Position numbers and translations under genes: made by a program. The notes below the pieces were generated by a model. That model did not search any database and had not been told where the DNA came from. It worked only from the letters and a program-made list of their open reading frames with translations. Shown here one piece after another: positions 11,601 through 26,053 of a DNA stretch of 64,000 nt (the stretch's first letter is position 1; each line of letters opens with the position of its first letter). The DNA comes from Viscum album. Lineage: Eukaryota; Streptophyta; Magnoliopsida; Santalales; Viscaceae. Location: assembly GCA_963277665.1 (NCBI GenBank), contig OY728128.1:1861686988-1861750987 (forward strand), given 5' to 3'.

Positions 11601-14600
11601 GTACTTTTATAATTGGAAGACATCTTTTTGGAAGAATTTTATTTCTCTATATATTATTAGTGTTTATCTTAATAAGAAAAGTGGATTAAAATTAAATAAT
11701 GAATTTAATGGATAATATATATATAAATTGCCCCTAATTTTATTATTTTTATTTTTAATGGAGAATTAATAAATTTAATATATGTCTGAATATTTATTTC
11801 ATCTACATTATTACATTATAATTTATGTGTTATTACATTAAATTTATTTTTAATCAATTCTAGAAATTGAAATAATAGAAATTGATATCATATTTTTAAT
11901 CAACATTTTCTATTATGTAATTGAGTTCAATTTCCTTTTTTCCTAAGAAATAAAATTTCTCTAAGGTAATATATAGTCACCAATTTTATGGTTAAATAAG
12001 GTAAATTAGATAAATTAAAAGATAATATCACATGATATCAAAAAGTATTTTCCTTAAATAAATGGATGATGGCATTCCGGACCACGTGTCATCATAGATC
12101 CCTTAAATTTCAAGGTCTCATTCACAAGAATTTAATATGATATAAATTTTATATTAATATATAATTATTTATGTTAGTGAAACTTCTCTAGATTATAAAA
12201 TATAGATTCATCACCCCAATTATCCTCACAATAAAATACATTAATATCATAAAATATCATGAAAAACCCAATCTCAACACTTTTGGATACGTTTAAGGGG
12301 TTCTTGTCTCTTTAAAAAACCACTATTTGAATGCATAATACAATTTGTATGTGATTGATCCCTTAAATTAACATGAAAAATTCTAATTACTCATTATCAT
12401 TTTCTTTTTCTTCCTCCTAAAAATCTATTATTCAAACTATTATATAATAAAATTTGTTTCATTAGTATATGAAAATAATATCATTTTAATGAAATACGAT
12501 ATATATTCCTTCCACTACTCTTTTTAGATAAAGAAATTTTCTATCATGTTATGGTAGGATCAGCACCTTCGAGTACAACATATATCATTTTTTCATTACC
12601 AATTAACATGGATAGTTTTAGAATGTTTTTTAACAAATAAAAATAATATTTATGAAATTATAATTATTTTGGAATGATGATTTTTTATTTATATTAACCA
12701 AATCAATAAGAGACAATCTTAGTAATTCTTACCACCACAAATGACCAAACCTATACAACCTTCGTAATTTGAATTGATTTAAGATAATATATGTAGTTTT
12801 TTCAATCCTATATATGTGGAATGATTAATATATTATAAATTAACCATTTTGGAGGTTATAAAACCTATTTATAACTCCATCCACCATAGTAAATGTACCG
12901 ATATATGTTTGGATGAATTGAATAAACAACACATACAAAATATGGGATGAGAAAAAACTATAAATGAATTAAAAAAGATAAAAATTTGAAAAAAATAATT
13001 CAAATATACATTAAGAAGTTTTTGATCAAGTATTCAATAAAATTACTATTCTAATTTAAGAAGATAAATGTATATACCAAATGAGCAGATACATGAACTA
13101 AGGGAACTTATGAACTACAGTTTTCAATTTCAGGTTATGATTTCCCCCTTTACATAAGAATTTCTATCACTAGGTTTTCCTTGAATAGATTTTATATACT
13201 GTATATATATATCTTACTAATTTATGAACCTATATTAAATTGAAATATTATATTGTTGTTATAAACATTCTTAAGTATCCCTTCTCAATTCATTATTTTA
13301 ATTAATATCTTTTAAAATATAAATTCAGTTTCAATTATATCATTTTATATTCCACACCATTAAAAGATATTAATTCCAATTTTTCATAAAAAATATAATA
13401 ATAAATTTGTGAAATATAATATCAGTTTTGTTTTTGTTTTTTGAAAATAATTTTTTTTCTCATTCATTAAAAAATCATTAATACATTTTTAAAACACTTT
13501 CTAAGAAGTCAATTTACATGCCTACTTATATAATTATTTAATTTGATGTTTCTTCTTTTAAAATCAATTTTTATGACTTAAGAATTCATATTCAATGATA
13601 ATTTTCCAAATTAATTTATTCCACTTCCTCTTGGTAATCACTATAATAAATCATTTGGTTAATTTTCAAGTCATGTTTTTATTACATACATTGTTTTTAT
13701 GATGTTTTAATAAATATTTTTTATTTATTATTTCTTTATTTGATATTGATATGTAGGTAAAATTATGTAATTTTTCATGAGATTGTATTTATATATATAT
13801 ATCAAATTAAATAATATATGTTTTTATCTCCTGAGTTACCATATATGGTGTGTGGGAATTTAGCGTAGAAAAATATATCATGTTGTCATGTTAATGAGCA
13901 TTTTCTTATGTAATGATGCAATATTTTTATGTTGTCAAAACATATCTATTAGAAATGATCAAAATATATTATTTTAATTATTACATTTTCCCATAGTCTG
14001 ATATTTCTAAATATAATATCTATATATTCTTGTGGACTCATATTTATTACATGTTCATCATTAATTAATTATAAATTTACCTTAATAGGATTTATAGATA
14101 ATCATATACTTTTACTTATTAAATTAGGTTATCCTTTTAATTAATAAAACAATTAAGGGACGTTGAATAACCTTTTGAAACTCAAGATAATGTTGAAGTC
14201 ATTTATTTATAGGTGTATGGATTATGTATCAAATCTAAAAAAGAAACTAAATCTTTATATTAATGAGTTGTTTTGATATATTTTCATATTGAATATTAAG
14301 TAATAATAAATGTTTTAAACATGGGATTCCATAGCTAACATGAAAAAAATAGACTCACCTTTTTATTAACACGATAACTTTTTGTATCATTATAACAATT
14401 TATGAACATTAATATAACTCTACATATGATCCAATATAGTCATATAATATATTATAGACCACTTTTTGGGATTAAGTTTACTACACTTTGGGGGTATTAT
14501 TAAATTCATTATATCTATATTTGATAAAATATATATATCTACATTCCCTTTGAAAGAAATTATTCCATTAAATCTCTTTAATGAGTATCATGTATGAAGT

Positions 14601-15900
14601 AACCAAGTTTGAGTAATTTTGAGTCGAAGAATAATATTGAAAATAATAATTTCGTTTAAAAACATTAAAATTAGTTTATGTAAAAATATCAAAAGTGATG
14701 ATGTTGTAAACATATATTTGTTATATATATCCCTTTCTAAGTCTATCAAGAACATCTTTCTTGGAACAATTCCATAAAAATATTTTTTGAGATTATCTTG
14801 AAAAAAATATATCTCTTAATTTTATTTAATTACTAAAGCATCCCTAATCCCTTATTTTTTAACGTTTAATTTTCCACATTATTGTAACTATATTTATCAC
14901 CTTTCACTAATCATTACCATTATACGATAATTGTTTTTCCGAAATATGGTACTATTCACATTGAAAACGAATAGCATAATGATTTATTCATTAAAAATAA
15001 AAGTATATAACCCCCAAAATATTCCCAATATCATCATAGAAACTATATTATATTCTAAAATTAATGTTACGATACAAAATATATTTTTATTATGAAATAA
15101 AAATTATTTCCTTTAGTTGTAATATTGAAAACTTGGGATTTTTTTGTATTTCAAACATGATATTCAATGTTTTAAGATATATTTTTAAAAAATAACACTT
15201 TATTATTTAAAATAATACATTTTTTTTCTCATGGTAACTCATTACCTTATTTTTTTAGTGAATTTCCTGGATAAAAAAATTACCCTTGACAAAAATCCTT
15301 TTATAATAATTTTTTTTTTAAAAATGTTATAAAACCTAGTGAATAAAAAACAATGTATATCAAAATGACCATCATTTATTGATACAAATTACCCTTATAG
15401 AGAAATGTTTTCTATTGCCATATATGTTGAATAATAAAATTATATAAATTCTTTATTTTCATCCATTTGATAATTATACATTCCTTCATACTAAAAATTT
15501 TAATTCATCAATCGATTGATTCATCATTTAAATACGAAATACATGATTCATCAATTGATTTTGTAAATTTAAACAATCATAATTCTTAAAAATGGTTATA
15601 TTTAATATTTATATTATATAATTTAAAAACTATATAATATATTGTTATAACATTAATTACTGATATAGAATTTCCAATGATTTTCTTTAATCCCTTCGGG
15701 AATCTCATATGGTTCTATCATATCGAAAAATTGACCTTTATTCATGATAAATATATACATAAATGATAATGTTCATCTAATATAATAAATATTATTTTCA
15801 TCTCAAACAAACATTTATTCATCTAGGTTGAACATAATCCCATACATAATACTGAAAAAGAACAAAAATGTAGATGTCACATTAATATTTCAGAAATTTT
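8621..15900. other. AT-rich intergenic DNA, no gene seen
   Basis: Seven kilobases of very AT-rich sequence without any open frame of note, recognisable protein motif or LTR end. Two short clusters of plant promoter-like motifs occur by eye: ACGTGTC, a GCATG motif and a TATA-like string within 10,081-10,117, and a CACGTG G-box near 12,083. No gene follows either, so they are probably chance. Confidence 0.6.
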
Positions 15901-16602
15901 CAACAGTTTATGAAAATATAGAAAACATTTCTTTACCTAATTAAAATTTTTAGAATATTCCCATTGATTCAAATATAATGAATATCATAAATACAAAAAC
16001 CCATTAATGAAATATTTAGTCTCTTCAATTCATTAACAAAATAGTAAATATAGAAACCGAACCCCTAATAAACATGATGTTGGTGTCTACTATCATTAAA
16101 TTTACATGATTACATGGAATCAAATCCAGATTGATAGAAGATTATAGTATTATTGGTAAACCGGATACATTCATGAGTATTACATTACGTCTGTATACAC
16201 TAATTACAAAACTTCTTTCAGGGATAATAAGTTCATTACCACATATCACATCAAAGCATAACATTCTTAGTACCATTCTTGTATTCCTGGGGAAAGAAAA
16301 ATAAATAATGGTGAGTTAATTTCATAGTATTGGTTTTTTAAAATGGAATTAATAATGAGTAAATATGAATAAATCAAAATAGAGAGTAAAAAAATTTAGA
16401 ACACATATAGATAAATCAATAAACTAAGAAAGAGGGAGTAAACAATATGGGAAGGTAAGTATCTAAGAAGACATACAATTAAAAATTACTGGCTAAGGAA
16501 GAATCAACATGGAAAGGTAAATAACTAAAACTCATTATATTTAAACAATGACTTTAGAATGAAATATATATAGATAACATTAAATAAAAAATATCATGGA
16601 TA

Positions 16603-16626
16603 AATAATAATAATAATAATAATAAT
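16603..16626. repeat. (AAT)n microsatellite
   Basis: About eight uninterrupted AAT units. Confidence 0.9.
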
Positions 16627-18489
16627 TACTACATTCTAATGAAAGTAAATTTTTAATTATAGGATTCCTTGTATGGGAAAAATAAAAACATATAAATTCA
16701 TAACATTAAACAGGAAGGCTTAAATATATAGGTAGAAACCCATTTAATGTTGATAACTTATTTGTCTCAGGGGTACTTATTGATGTATCGAGTGGATATA
16801 AAAATCTGGTTTCCACCCTTCACTACCAGTCGACACATTCCTCATATATCGTTCAATGTCTTAAATTAAGAAAAAAATACTTGATCAAATATCAATATTT
16901 ATTTATGAAACAAAATTTCCAAAATTTCCGAATATAGTCAAAAAATCATCAGAGTGAATATCGTATGAAGAATCTTTTATGGTTTTAAAAAATAATCATA
17001 TTCATGATAAATAATGTGGATATTTAGAGGAAATTTCATGTCCAATGATCATCCAAAATTGAAAATATTAAGGGGTATAAATGGAATAAAGTTAGTGAAG
17101 GTCAATACTATTTTAGGATAGCTAAATCAAAAATTATCCATAGGAGGAAAATGTAAGGTATTAATATAATATATCCCAAGTGGTGTTAGAGTAATGTTTT
17201 TTTGTCGGTTATGATTGGAGAAACTTGTAAAATAAAAAAAAAATTTATTTTCAATTTGATTTTATGGAATTATTTTTACATTGCTTGAAAAAATTATTAA
17301 AATTTTTACTTTTTAATTTCTAATGATTTTTTATTGAAATTACGGTGGGTAATTCCGTAAATTCTGTATAAGGTAAAAAGAACATTTCTTTTGAAAGTTA
17401 AAAATGTTTTAAAAGTGTCTTGTTCAGAAAATTGAAAGAAGATTACTTTGAAATAATTTGTGAAATAAAAAATGGTAAAAATTTCTTTTTAGAAGCCAAT
17501 TTTTAATTTTTAAAATCAATTTTCTTATTTTTTTTGAAAATAATGTTTTTAGAAGAAAAAAGGTTCTCCAAGTAAAGAGTGAAATCAATTTAGGTATTCA
17601 TTAAAAAATAAATATATAATTTTGAGTACTGATGTGTTGAATTTTTTTACTATTTCTGAAACAGGTCATGAATAAAAAGAGGACAATAAAATTAATGTTT
17701 TTATTGAAAATTGATTATAGAAATTTTTTAATTTAATTTTATGAATCTCTCATCTCATTTAGAATGATATTGTGAAATAAACACTTTAAATGTTCATAAT
17801 GTTGAAGTGGGAGTTAATCAAATAATTCATTATGTTTATAACCTCTAAATATATATATTAAATAAGTGGGAATAAATCAAAATTCTTCCAAATTAATTAC
17901 AAAAAAACAAATAAAACTAACAATAATGAGGAACTAATATAACCTAATGAAAAGGAATTGAGTTTTGAAATTTCTATGCCACTTGGTAACATTATGTTCA
18001 AATAAAATTAGATGAAACAATTAAAATTAAATATAAACATATATTAAAGAATTAATTATTAATTAAATTACACTTCAAGGGGCTATATATAAACCATACA
18101 AAATAAATTAACTGAAAAATAATAAAATATACCTCTATGAAATGAGATTGGGACAAAATCACTTACCTTGTGTTCTTTTTTAGTTAAAAGTCCTTCAAAA
18201 ATAATTTATAACAAATTTAAAAATATCACCAAATAATATAAGAACCATTATAATATTTATTATATTATTCATGTTCTTTTTATGATAACTTTTTACCTTT
18301 TTGGTAATTTTCAATCATTATTTTCACTATTTCGGGTGTTAATTACCTAGTATTTCGAGTATATATTGACTTGTTCTTTATTAATCCATAGGATTTAAAT
18401 ATTGATCAATATATATTAATATACCAGATGTAAATATTATTTAAATATTAAATATATTAATTATATATTTATTTATATTTATCCATAAG

Positions 18490-18965
18490 GTTTGGAGATA
18501 GGAAATGAAATGCACCATTGATGGAGACAGTATGTCGTATGTACACATGGACACTATATCTATTTTGTCATCATATTTAAACAAATGAAAAGTAAATGAT
18601 ATATATGTGTATATTATAATTCCAATATAATATTTATGTCAAATATTTCACATATCATAATTAATACCACCCGTAATAAATTCCATGTATAGTATGAATG
18701 CGTCAAAATGATTTGTGGAGGCAGTAGTATACACATCCCCAAATGAAGCTATCATATTACCGAAAATAGAAATCATGAAGGTATCTATAATATAAATATT
18801 ATAAAATTTAAAATAAATTATAATTACTACATATAACATATATATACTATAAACCCAACCTTATTTCAAACCATTAAAAGTGGCAATGGATGAATGAACG
18901 ACTTCGGTTCGCGAGATGGTAGTCCACCGTACACCTGAACAATAATTGTCCATCATATTTGTTGG
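18490..18965 (-). repeat. Three spaced copies of a ~55-bp conserved core (copy 1)
   Basis: On the minus strand, cores near 18,955-18,898, 18,755-18,680 and 18,560-18,505 align with one another. Each has a GTGTA(C/T) start, an ACTACC-like or ACTGCC-like block, then a TTCAT-like end, separated by AT-rich spacers. The same three cores occur in the second segmental copy. Spacing near 200 bp suggests an old tandem triplication. The first core can be read as VQVYGGLPSREPKSFIH after a possible splice acceptor, so duplicated exons of a decayed minus-strand gene are possible, but I do not recognise the product. Confidence 0.5.
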
Positions 18966-19459
18966 AAGTTTTCAAAAATATAGATATAAATAATATCATA
19001 AAACATATCATTTTATTTAATATACTATGTATATTATATAATCCTGATATAAATATAATTTAATGGGTAGAGAAGTAAATAAAACATATGTGATCATTGT
19101 AGAACATTACCTCTTATTTAGTTAGATACTTTTGGTTTGTAGAATATGACATCTTTGGTTTTCCTTCATCCCATATTGAGTCTTCTAGATTGTTGGAGGT
19201 AATTTGAGAGATTTGTTTAGTGTTTGTATGATAAAAAGGACTTGATTGGCATGAATAAGTGAGGGGGTGTGTGTATTTTTATAGTAGAGGGGAGTTGCAT
19301 TCAAGTAAGTCTAATAAGTTAAACTTTGATGAGAGGTATCCCTTTCATTACTTTTCTCATATAATAATGAAAATAAAAAAAAGGTAGTATATGGTCTATT
19401 TATGTCAATGAAATTTAATTTTTTATGTTTCTTGGTCATTTAGTCTCTTATGTTGAATG

Positions 19460-19464
19460 TATAG
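19460..19464. repeat. Target-site duplication of element A, left
   Basis: TATAG immediately precedes the LTR. The right flank has TTTAG, a four-of-five match, and the empty site in the second segmental copy also reads TTTAG. Confidence 0.7.
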
Positions 19465-21948
19465 TGTAATGCCCCCAAACCGATAGACACAAAACCGGTG
19501 CCCTGAGCCTGGTAACCACATGACATCAAGCACACCTCCCTATACTCTTGTGTCTAAAGACTTGTGGTGCGGGTCTAAGAGTAAATTCGAGAGAATATAC
19601 CATTTTTACCAGAGTAAGCCTCATTATAACACAATAAAAATAAAAGAATCAAATGAAAACAACAAAAAATATATAATCCAAACATCACCCAACTAGGTGA
19701 AAACCATAATTCAAAATTAACAATATCATGATATACTCTACGTGAAAAGTAAATAAAACAAAAAATGATGAAAATTAAGAATCCCCAAATTGGTCCCAAC
19801 TATACGTGTAGATCCTCTTTTATGTACATCTGGATCCCAACTCAACATCATAGTGTAGGGCCTTTTCCCTTGTCTTGACCAGAAACGAAGATTTCTACTC
19901 AGGTACCCAATGGCTATCTAAGCAGGGTGTGAGTACAAATCTTCATAGGTCCCCACCAATAGTGTCTACAAAATAACTAGACTAATATATAGTGCATGCT
20001 AGTACAAAATAAATGGTAAGTAAACAAGGAACTTTTTTGGTACCATTCATTAACAAGGGTAATTTAATTCATACCTAGCTTTAATCCTAATTTCATTTCC
20101 TTTAACATCTTTACTACATTATCAATTTTTAATGTATTCTCTTTAGATTAATCATATAAATCATCTTTACATGGGTCTAAGGCAATCAATCACTATGTGT
20201 GGTGAAATAGGTCATGTATCTATCTGACTAGGGCTACACATATCATATCAACACATTATTCTCACCTAGAAGGCTCAATCGAGGTGGAATGCAACTATTA
20301 AGGCAATAAAGCCTTTATCCCCTTCCCTAACCAGTATATTTATCGGGTGGATTTTAGAGCCTCACCCTAACTCAAGCCATGGGAATAGAGCCTCATGTCA
20401 AATCCCCACCCAAACAAGCCATGTGAACATTGGTATTTATTAACTCTCCACAATCATACCATAACACATCCCAACATAACAAATTCTATTGTTAAATCAC
20501 AATACATAACAACAACATGGGAATTGATACCATTCTATAACCCATTAATACATTTAACAATTACAATTCATATCCATTTAGACAAATTCACATTCTCATT
20601 CCTTAACCCATTAAGTGTGTTCACAAACCCCCAAACTTATCCAATACTCATAATGACTATATAATAACCCATTTAGCCTGTTCACCATTTCACAAGCATT
20701 CACCCCAAATTCATTTTATGTTTGATTATTATAATACATTTTGTAATCACATTATCACTTTCAACCCATCAGGTATGACACATAATTTACTTGGTATTAA
20801 CTCATTCCACATTCATCAATTACTATATGAAACCATTTACATGTTCATAGTTCACAATCCTTTTCAAATTTAACATGCCCAAAATTTGATATGTAATTGC
20901 CCTCTATGGAATTTCAACATAATTCATATACCATTCGATACAATCCCATTTAACCAAATTAGCCACTATGAATTCATGCCAAACAACCCTTTATGAAATT
21001 AATTGAAAACCTGGGCACAAATATCAAGATTCCATTTACAACTTAATTAACTATTTAGACATGTTCCACATGGGCTTCAAATTATCACTCGATAACCCTT
21101 CATTTATCCCACCCATTCTCTTATTCCAAAAATAACAACATACCACATGGGTGTCCCAAAAATGGTGAAATAACTTTTTATGTTTCCCATGGAGATCATG
21201 AGGGTTTCAATTGGTCATTTAGACAAAATTTTTATCAAAAAACCAAGAGAACCAAGAACACAATTATGGAAAAGGATGAAAAAACTGTTCCATGCACCAA
21301 TCTAAAATAGAACTATGGTATAATACATAAATAACACTAAACTCGAATCTAGAAATGAACAAAAAATCAAATTAAAAGATTTGGATTCAACCTCTCTTTG
21401 AAGCCTCATACTAAAACACCATAAAAAAGAGGGTTTTAGACATTCAGATTAATAGGGGAGAAACCACAAACACGAATATGGGAAACAGAATTAAGATGAA
21501 GATTAGACTTACCAGGAGCTTCGATCCTCCGACAATGGCACTTCAAAAGGCCTTGAGATGAGGGAGATTGATCCATGGGGGAAATTGAGGTTTCATGGAC
21601 ATTTGAAGGGTTCCAAGTAGGAAAAAATAAAAAATCGTGAGTGAGACTTAAAATTCCATAATGGAATTTTTTTAATTTCCTCAATGTTTATGGGCCACAC
21701 ATTTTACCCTCATGGTTTTCCAAAAATAGCCACATCTTATTGTTACTATGGATTTCTACATGGTTTTCACTAACCATGTTCAAACCATAGAACATTCACA
21801 AAACTGTTTTTTGTCTTCCTCTTCCATGTCCCAATCCCAGAGAACACCATAATCATTTACATGAATATGGTGAAAAATATATCTTTCCAAAAGTAGAGAC
21901 CATGTTTAAACTTAAAAAAACCACCTTAAGAAAATATGGTATCTTACA
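19465..21948 (-). repeat. Element A left LTR (3' LTR)
   Basis: It starts TGTAATGCC and ends ATCTTACA, 2,484 bp. It aligns with the right LTR, for example GGTGCCCTGAGC near 19,497 with GGTGCCCCGAGA near 26,098, CATCACCCAACTAGGTG near 19,682 with 26,285, and AAATATGGTATCTTACA at its end with AAATATAGCATCTTACA at 29,147. It holds one copy of the block that is doubled in the right LTR. A minus-strand open frame of 82 codons (21,436-21,684) and a plus-strand one of 89 codons (20,395-20,664) resemble nothing known. Confidence 0.85.
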
Positions 21949-21960
21949 TACTCCCCACCT
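21949..21960 (-). other. Polypurine tract of element A
   Basis: On the minus strand AGGTGGGGAGTA ends exactly where the 3' LTR begins. Such tracts prime plus-strand DNA synthesis in LTR retrotransposons. It fixes the element's orientation together with the primer-binding site at the other end. Confidence 0.7.
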
Positions 21961-24449
21961 TATAATGTCTCATCCTCATGATTCTCTTCCTAGAATCAAT
22001 AAGCTTCCATAACTAGAGATCATTCCTTTAGGCCTGCCTATCCATTCCCATATTCCATGTTTACAATAAAAAACACGATTCCTATAGAGGACGAATAAAG
22101 GTACATGCTTTCCACGTGATTCTTTCTCTAAAAAACATACACAAAAAACCAGATACTCTTAGAGGATGTATCAAAAACAACCATACCCAACCACTGGAAC
22201 CTGTTAGAGAAAAAAAATAAAAAACACTTCCTAATTCAAAGAAGGTGTATTTTTTCACACAAAATTACTCTCTTATGGGGAAACCAATCGGCCCCTCCTC
22301 AGTCCTATCATCCTTTCAACTTATTACCCAAATTACGTCGCATCATTTTCCTTTTTCCCTAAATCTAATGGTGACAAAAATCAATATCTCCAAAAGGAGA
22401 ACATATGTTCCTTTCAATCACATTTCACAACGTAAGTCGATTCACAACTATTGAGGAATGATCAAATGAATTTTAACTCTACATTCACATAACCTGACAT
22501 GTTCCATCCCACTGTGCCCAAACATCCATGAGGCCATACTTGGCATTAGAATCCCTCGGCATAGTCAAATCCATTCATGAAAACATCCCTTAACTGTACA
22601 TTCAATGACTAAGATAAAATTGACCACACTGAGGAACACATTCATTTCCAAAAATGACCTTTCCACCACAAAATGAACCCAGAGGGGGGTCACTCTCACC
22701 AAACTGATTCAAGTTTACAATATCAGGCATGACACCCCCTCACTGGCATTTCATTGAACACCCACCTTAAAATTATTGTACACTATCCCTTTCCCACCTT
22801 CCCAATGTGCTTACTGACATGAATCCTATCATTATCATCCCACACACCCACTGAGGTCGTCCCCAAAATTATTGTAAATTTCTTTCATCAACGCATTACT
22901 ATGCTCTAGAACGTCATCAGGCTTCATTCTCGTTGTGACTCCACATCACATGGCCAATGATCACTCAACATCAAGATGTTATATAACCACCCAAGTAGAA
23001 ATTATCCAAGCCAAACCCCAATCATCATTGGAGTTATAGAACCCAACATATCATTCCCCAACTCATTGTCATATACAACCACACCCTTCTATGAATTAAG
23101 CATAGAACTCACATGCTTCACATGGAACCACCTTGAGAATGAAGTGAACACTTGGATCATCAGTCACCACATCCAAGGCCCACGTGGTCTCTCTGAGGAA
23201 CCTAACATGCACCTCACAGGTTCCTCATTATCATCATAGTTCCAATACAACAACTTGATGTTCCTCTATCAACATCAATGAATGACTTATCAATCCCCAA
23301 CTTAGGAGTGCAGTTAACATTACTCTCCATGAGGGATTAAAACCACAATGTCTTACTCTTGATGAAAATATGAACCCCAAATCCTAGACATGGATATCTA
23401 GATTTTATTTCAAAATCGGAAAATGAATGTCACTAAGTTCCTATTCTCAGCTTCCTTGAATGAAACCAATGACGTTTTTCAACATTCGGGCGATCTCGAG
23501 GAACTCCCCAAAATATATCAGGGGTGTATGTCCCATAATTTAGCTCTATATTTTCCATTTCCATAAGAATTAACTCCATGATGTCCCTCATCTATCCAAA
23601 CACCTTCAAGTCTCTTGGTATAATGCCAGATTATCCTAAGGTACCTGGGTTGATATCATAATATTGGTTAGGGTCATCACTAGCTGAGGTACGCTAAGAT
23701 GTTCCTGAGGAAACCAGCCACCAACTTATCCTTCTTACATTTTGAACTTTTGGACACCATGAACTATCAAGGATATCTAGACCCCCTAACAAATTCATCT
23801 CATCAAAACATAACCACCACTACTCAGGTGTGATTTCCAACCAAGTCTCATCATCTCTCCATGACCAAATCACTAAGCAGTCAGGAATGAATGTTTCATG
23901 TGCACTTCATCAACCACACTGCTCAATTTCTTCTGATGCATCCCTACAATCTAACAATCAAAGAGAATGGGTCTTCCACACCAATAAAACCAATGGTCTC
24001 TTACAAATCAACCTTTTCCTATATGTATCCCATCACCCGCTTACTTACCAAACCATGTATCTTGGTTACCCAGCCACATCTTCTTTATGGTGGCCTCTAC
24101 ATCTCACCCAACAAAGAAACTATTCAAAAAAACTAGTTCATCCACTTGACCTCCCCCACGTCATGTGTCACCATCGAGAAAAAGAATATAACTACACTTC
24201 ATTCACCCCTTTTCTTTTCTTCTCATCAACAACTTCAAGACCATTTATTAAAAACACTAAGGTTCCATTATGAATGAACTAGGAACCACTATACCATTTA
24301 CTAAAACATAGTGGTACTTAGTATGCATTGACAGCACCTCTGAAGGATCTCCCATGCTTCATATTACAAGGTACCTTCACCACTGGGATAACCTCAAATG
24401 TGGTAACCATTTTTTATGAAACTATAATCAAATAACCACAAATTTTATG

Positions 24450-24660
24450 ACACCACCATCCATCAACCTTCCCAATTATCCCTCCAGGACAAAAAAACAA
24501 CATAGAACACTATGGGTCCCACAATAAATTTTCCAAAATCTACATGTGTGACACATTCCAAGAAATAAAAGAAACCCCATAAGACCAATTTTATAGGTCA
24601 CCTTGATGGTTGAATGATACCAAATCACAAGAATGGAGTGACTGCCATGAAAATCCATTG
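24450..24660 (-). pseudogene. Possible integrase-core remnant of element A
   Basis: A minus-strand frame from 24,658 starts MDFHGSHSILVIWYHSTIKV. Ty3 integrases at this point read (I/T)MDFIxGLP followed by HDSIWVIVDRLTKVAHF, and the spacing and several residues (MDF, HSI, VI, TK-like) agree. The second catalytic region was not recognised. The match is short and compatible with chance, but it lies on the element's coding strand. Confidence 0.35.
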
Positions 24661-24859
24661 GTCCTATATCTCAAAAACCTATATATCATGACAAGAACAA
24701 AGTAATACTCGTGAATGGAAATCTCACCCCAGTTCCGTTGAACACAATGCCTAGGGAAGAAAACAACAATTTTCTGTTTCTTTCATACCAAATTTGTACA
24801 CATTCATCAAAACTACGAGAAAAACATCCTCACCGAGATTCAAAACACAACCCATATGG

Positions 24860-24955
24860 TGTATTCTCACAAGGATACTAAGAAATATGCATTGTCCTTA
24901 TGGTCTGTCATAAACTCTGTGGAGTCACAATCCACGAGACCTTCCACACACACAT
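24860..24955 (-). pseudogene. Possible RNase H scrap of element A
   Basis: A minus-strand frame reads STEFMTDHKDNAYFLVS, resembling the (V/I)xTDHKSLxYxF motif of Ty3 RNase H, with the Asp of TDHK kept. It lies about 250 bp upstream of the integrase-like piece, the right order but closer than usual, implying an internal deletion. Only one motif supports it. Confidence 0.3.
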
Positions 24956-26053
24956 TATCGAACAACACCTCATAACCCAAAGGCTACAACCCTATCCAGG
25001 GTTCCCAAAACACACCACCGAGGCCATATCATATCTGGAAGGGCCTCACAATCCAAATCCAATGTCTAAAACTAGGGCACTCTCAATTCCCCAATCCATA
25101 CGTAAAAAGGTAATTCAAATAAAAAAAGGATACCCACCATTGAACTTCATGATTCTCATTTTAAACATATCATTCACCCGAAACTTTGAAGATTGGCCAA
25201 CAAGATTTAACCACATATAGAAAATATCAAATGCTATCAACCTTAAACAAAACATCATTCATACTATATCCCAAAAGTCGTCATCACACTTATAACAATA
25301 CCCTCTACTATACCTACCATGGGTCATGGTCAACAAGGGGTATCCAATTTTACTTAATCACAAGTCTTTCATCAACATCTTTAAACCAACTATACTTTTA
25401 CAATAGAATATTTTCCACTTAGGAACATTCTCCACTTACCAAATTGTAACAATCATCATTTTAACACATTTACACCTTTCAATAGAAGAAATTAATCAAC
25501 AATTTTATTGTCATTATGCAATATTTTTCTTTTAGACACCAAAAAACCTTCACAACTTATCACAACCCAAAATTTGAACCCATAAAAAATATTTATTCAT
25601 TCAGGATGTTAATTAACTCTTCCTTTGCATTCATTTAATTCACCCACGTGCATTAAAATTATTAGGAATAATTTTCATCAAATTTAGGTAGTAAAATTCT
25701 TTGAACTATCTATGCCCCGCACACCCATACCTTGTGTGTCCCTATAAATATGTCTGCCACCTATTTCTTTTGGTGCCTAAAATGAATGAAGAACTCACAA
25801 AATCAAACCATTATAGAAATATAAAAAATATCATAAATCATCCAAACCACACAATATGTGCATCATCCAATGGTGAAATATCATTCTACTATTACAATAC
25901 ACATTAAGAACAACAATTCCCACCCTGGGTGACATGGGTTTTCCCCCATACATGGGTTAGATACTCCCATACCATAGCCCATTACCAATGAAGAACACTA
26001 TCCCAATCTCTTGTATACCTCCTTGAAATAGTATAAAAGAGAAAAGATACAAA

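Larger units (their letters stand above)
15950..19459. repeat. Segmental duplication, copy 1, left arm
   Basis: This block is collinear with 32,200-35,723 at a nearly constant offset of 16,245-16,267 bp. Anchors include 16,080-16,200 with 32,325-32,440, 17,041-17,230 with 33,296-33,480, the GGTAACATTATGTT at 17,985 with 34,252, 18,480 with 34,738, 18,890 with 35,150, and 19,110 with 35,365. Divergence is high, with many substitutions and small indels, but homology covers both unique-looking islands and AT-rich spacers, so this is a true duplication and not a set of conserved exons alone. Homology fades left of about 15.9 kb. No coding function was identified. Confidence 0.8.
21961..26053 (-). 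other. Internal region of element A, mostly unrecognisable
   Basis: Four kilobases, less AT-rich than the flanks, with the plus strand poor in G. Two weak pol matches are listed separately. No Gag, protease or RT motif was found on the minus strand, although a full element would need about 5 kb. Plus-strand open frames of up to 147 codons (23,830-24,273) lie on the wrong strand, overlap each other and show no domain; they reflect the base skew. Confidence 0.5.

Noticed and set aside
18648..18839. Minus-strand frame with FGNMIASFGDVYTTA, at first sight like a SWEET transporter start
   Set aside because: Agreement is limited to a few residues, the characteristic motifs after it are missing and the second segmental copy does not support it.
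23830..24273. Longest plus-strand open frame, 147 codons, with an overlapping 81-codon frame
   Set aside because: It lies inside element A on the non-coding strand, has no domain, and two overlapping frames are open because this strand is poor in G.
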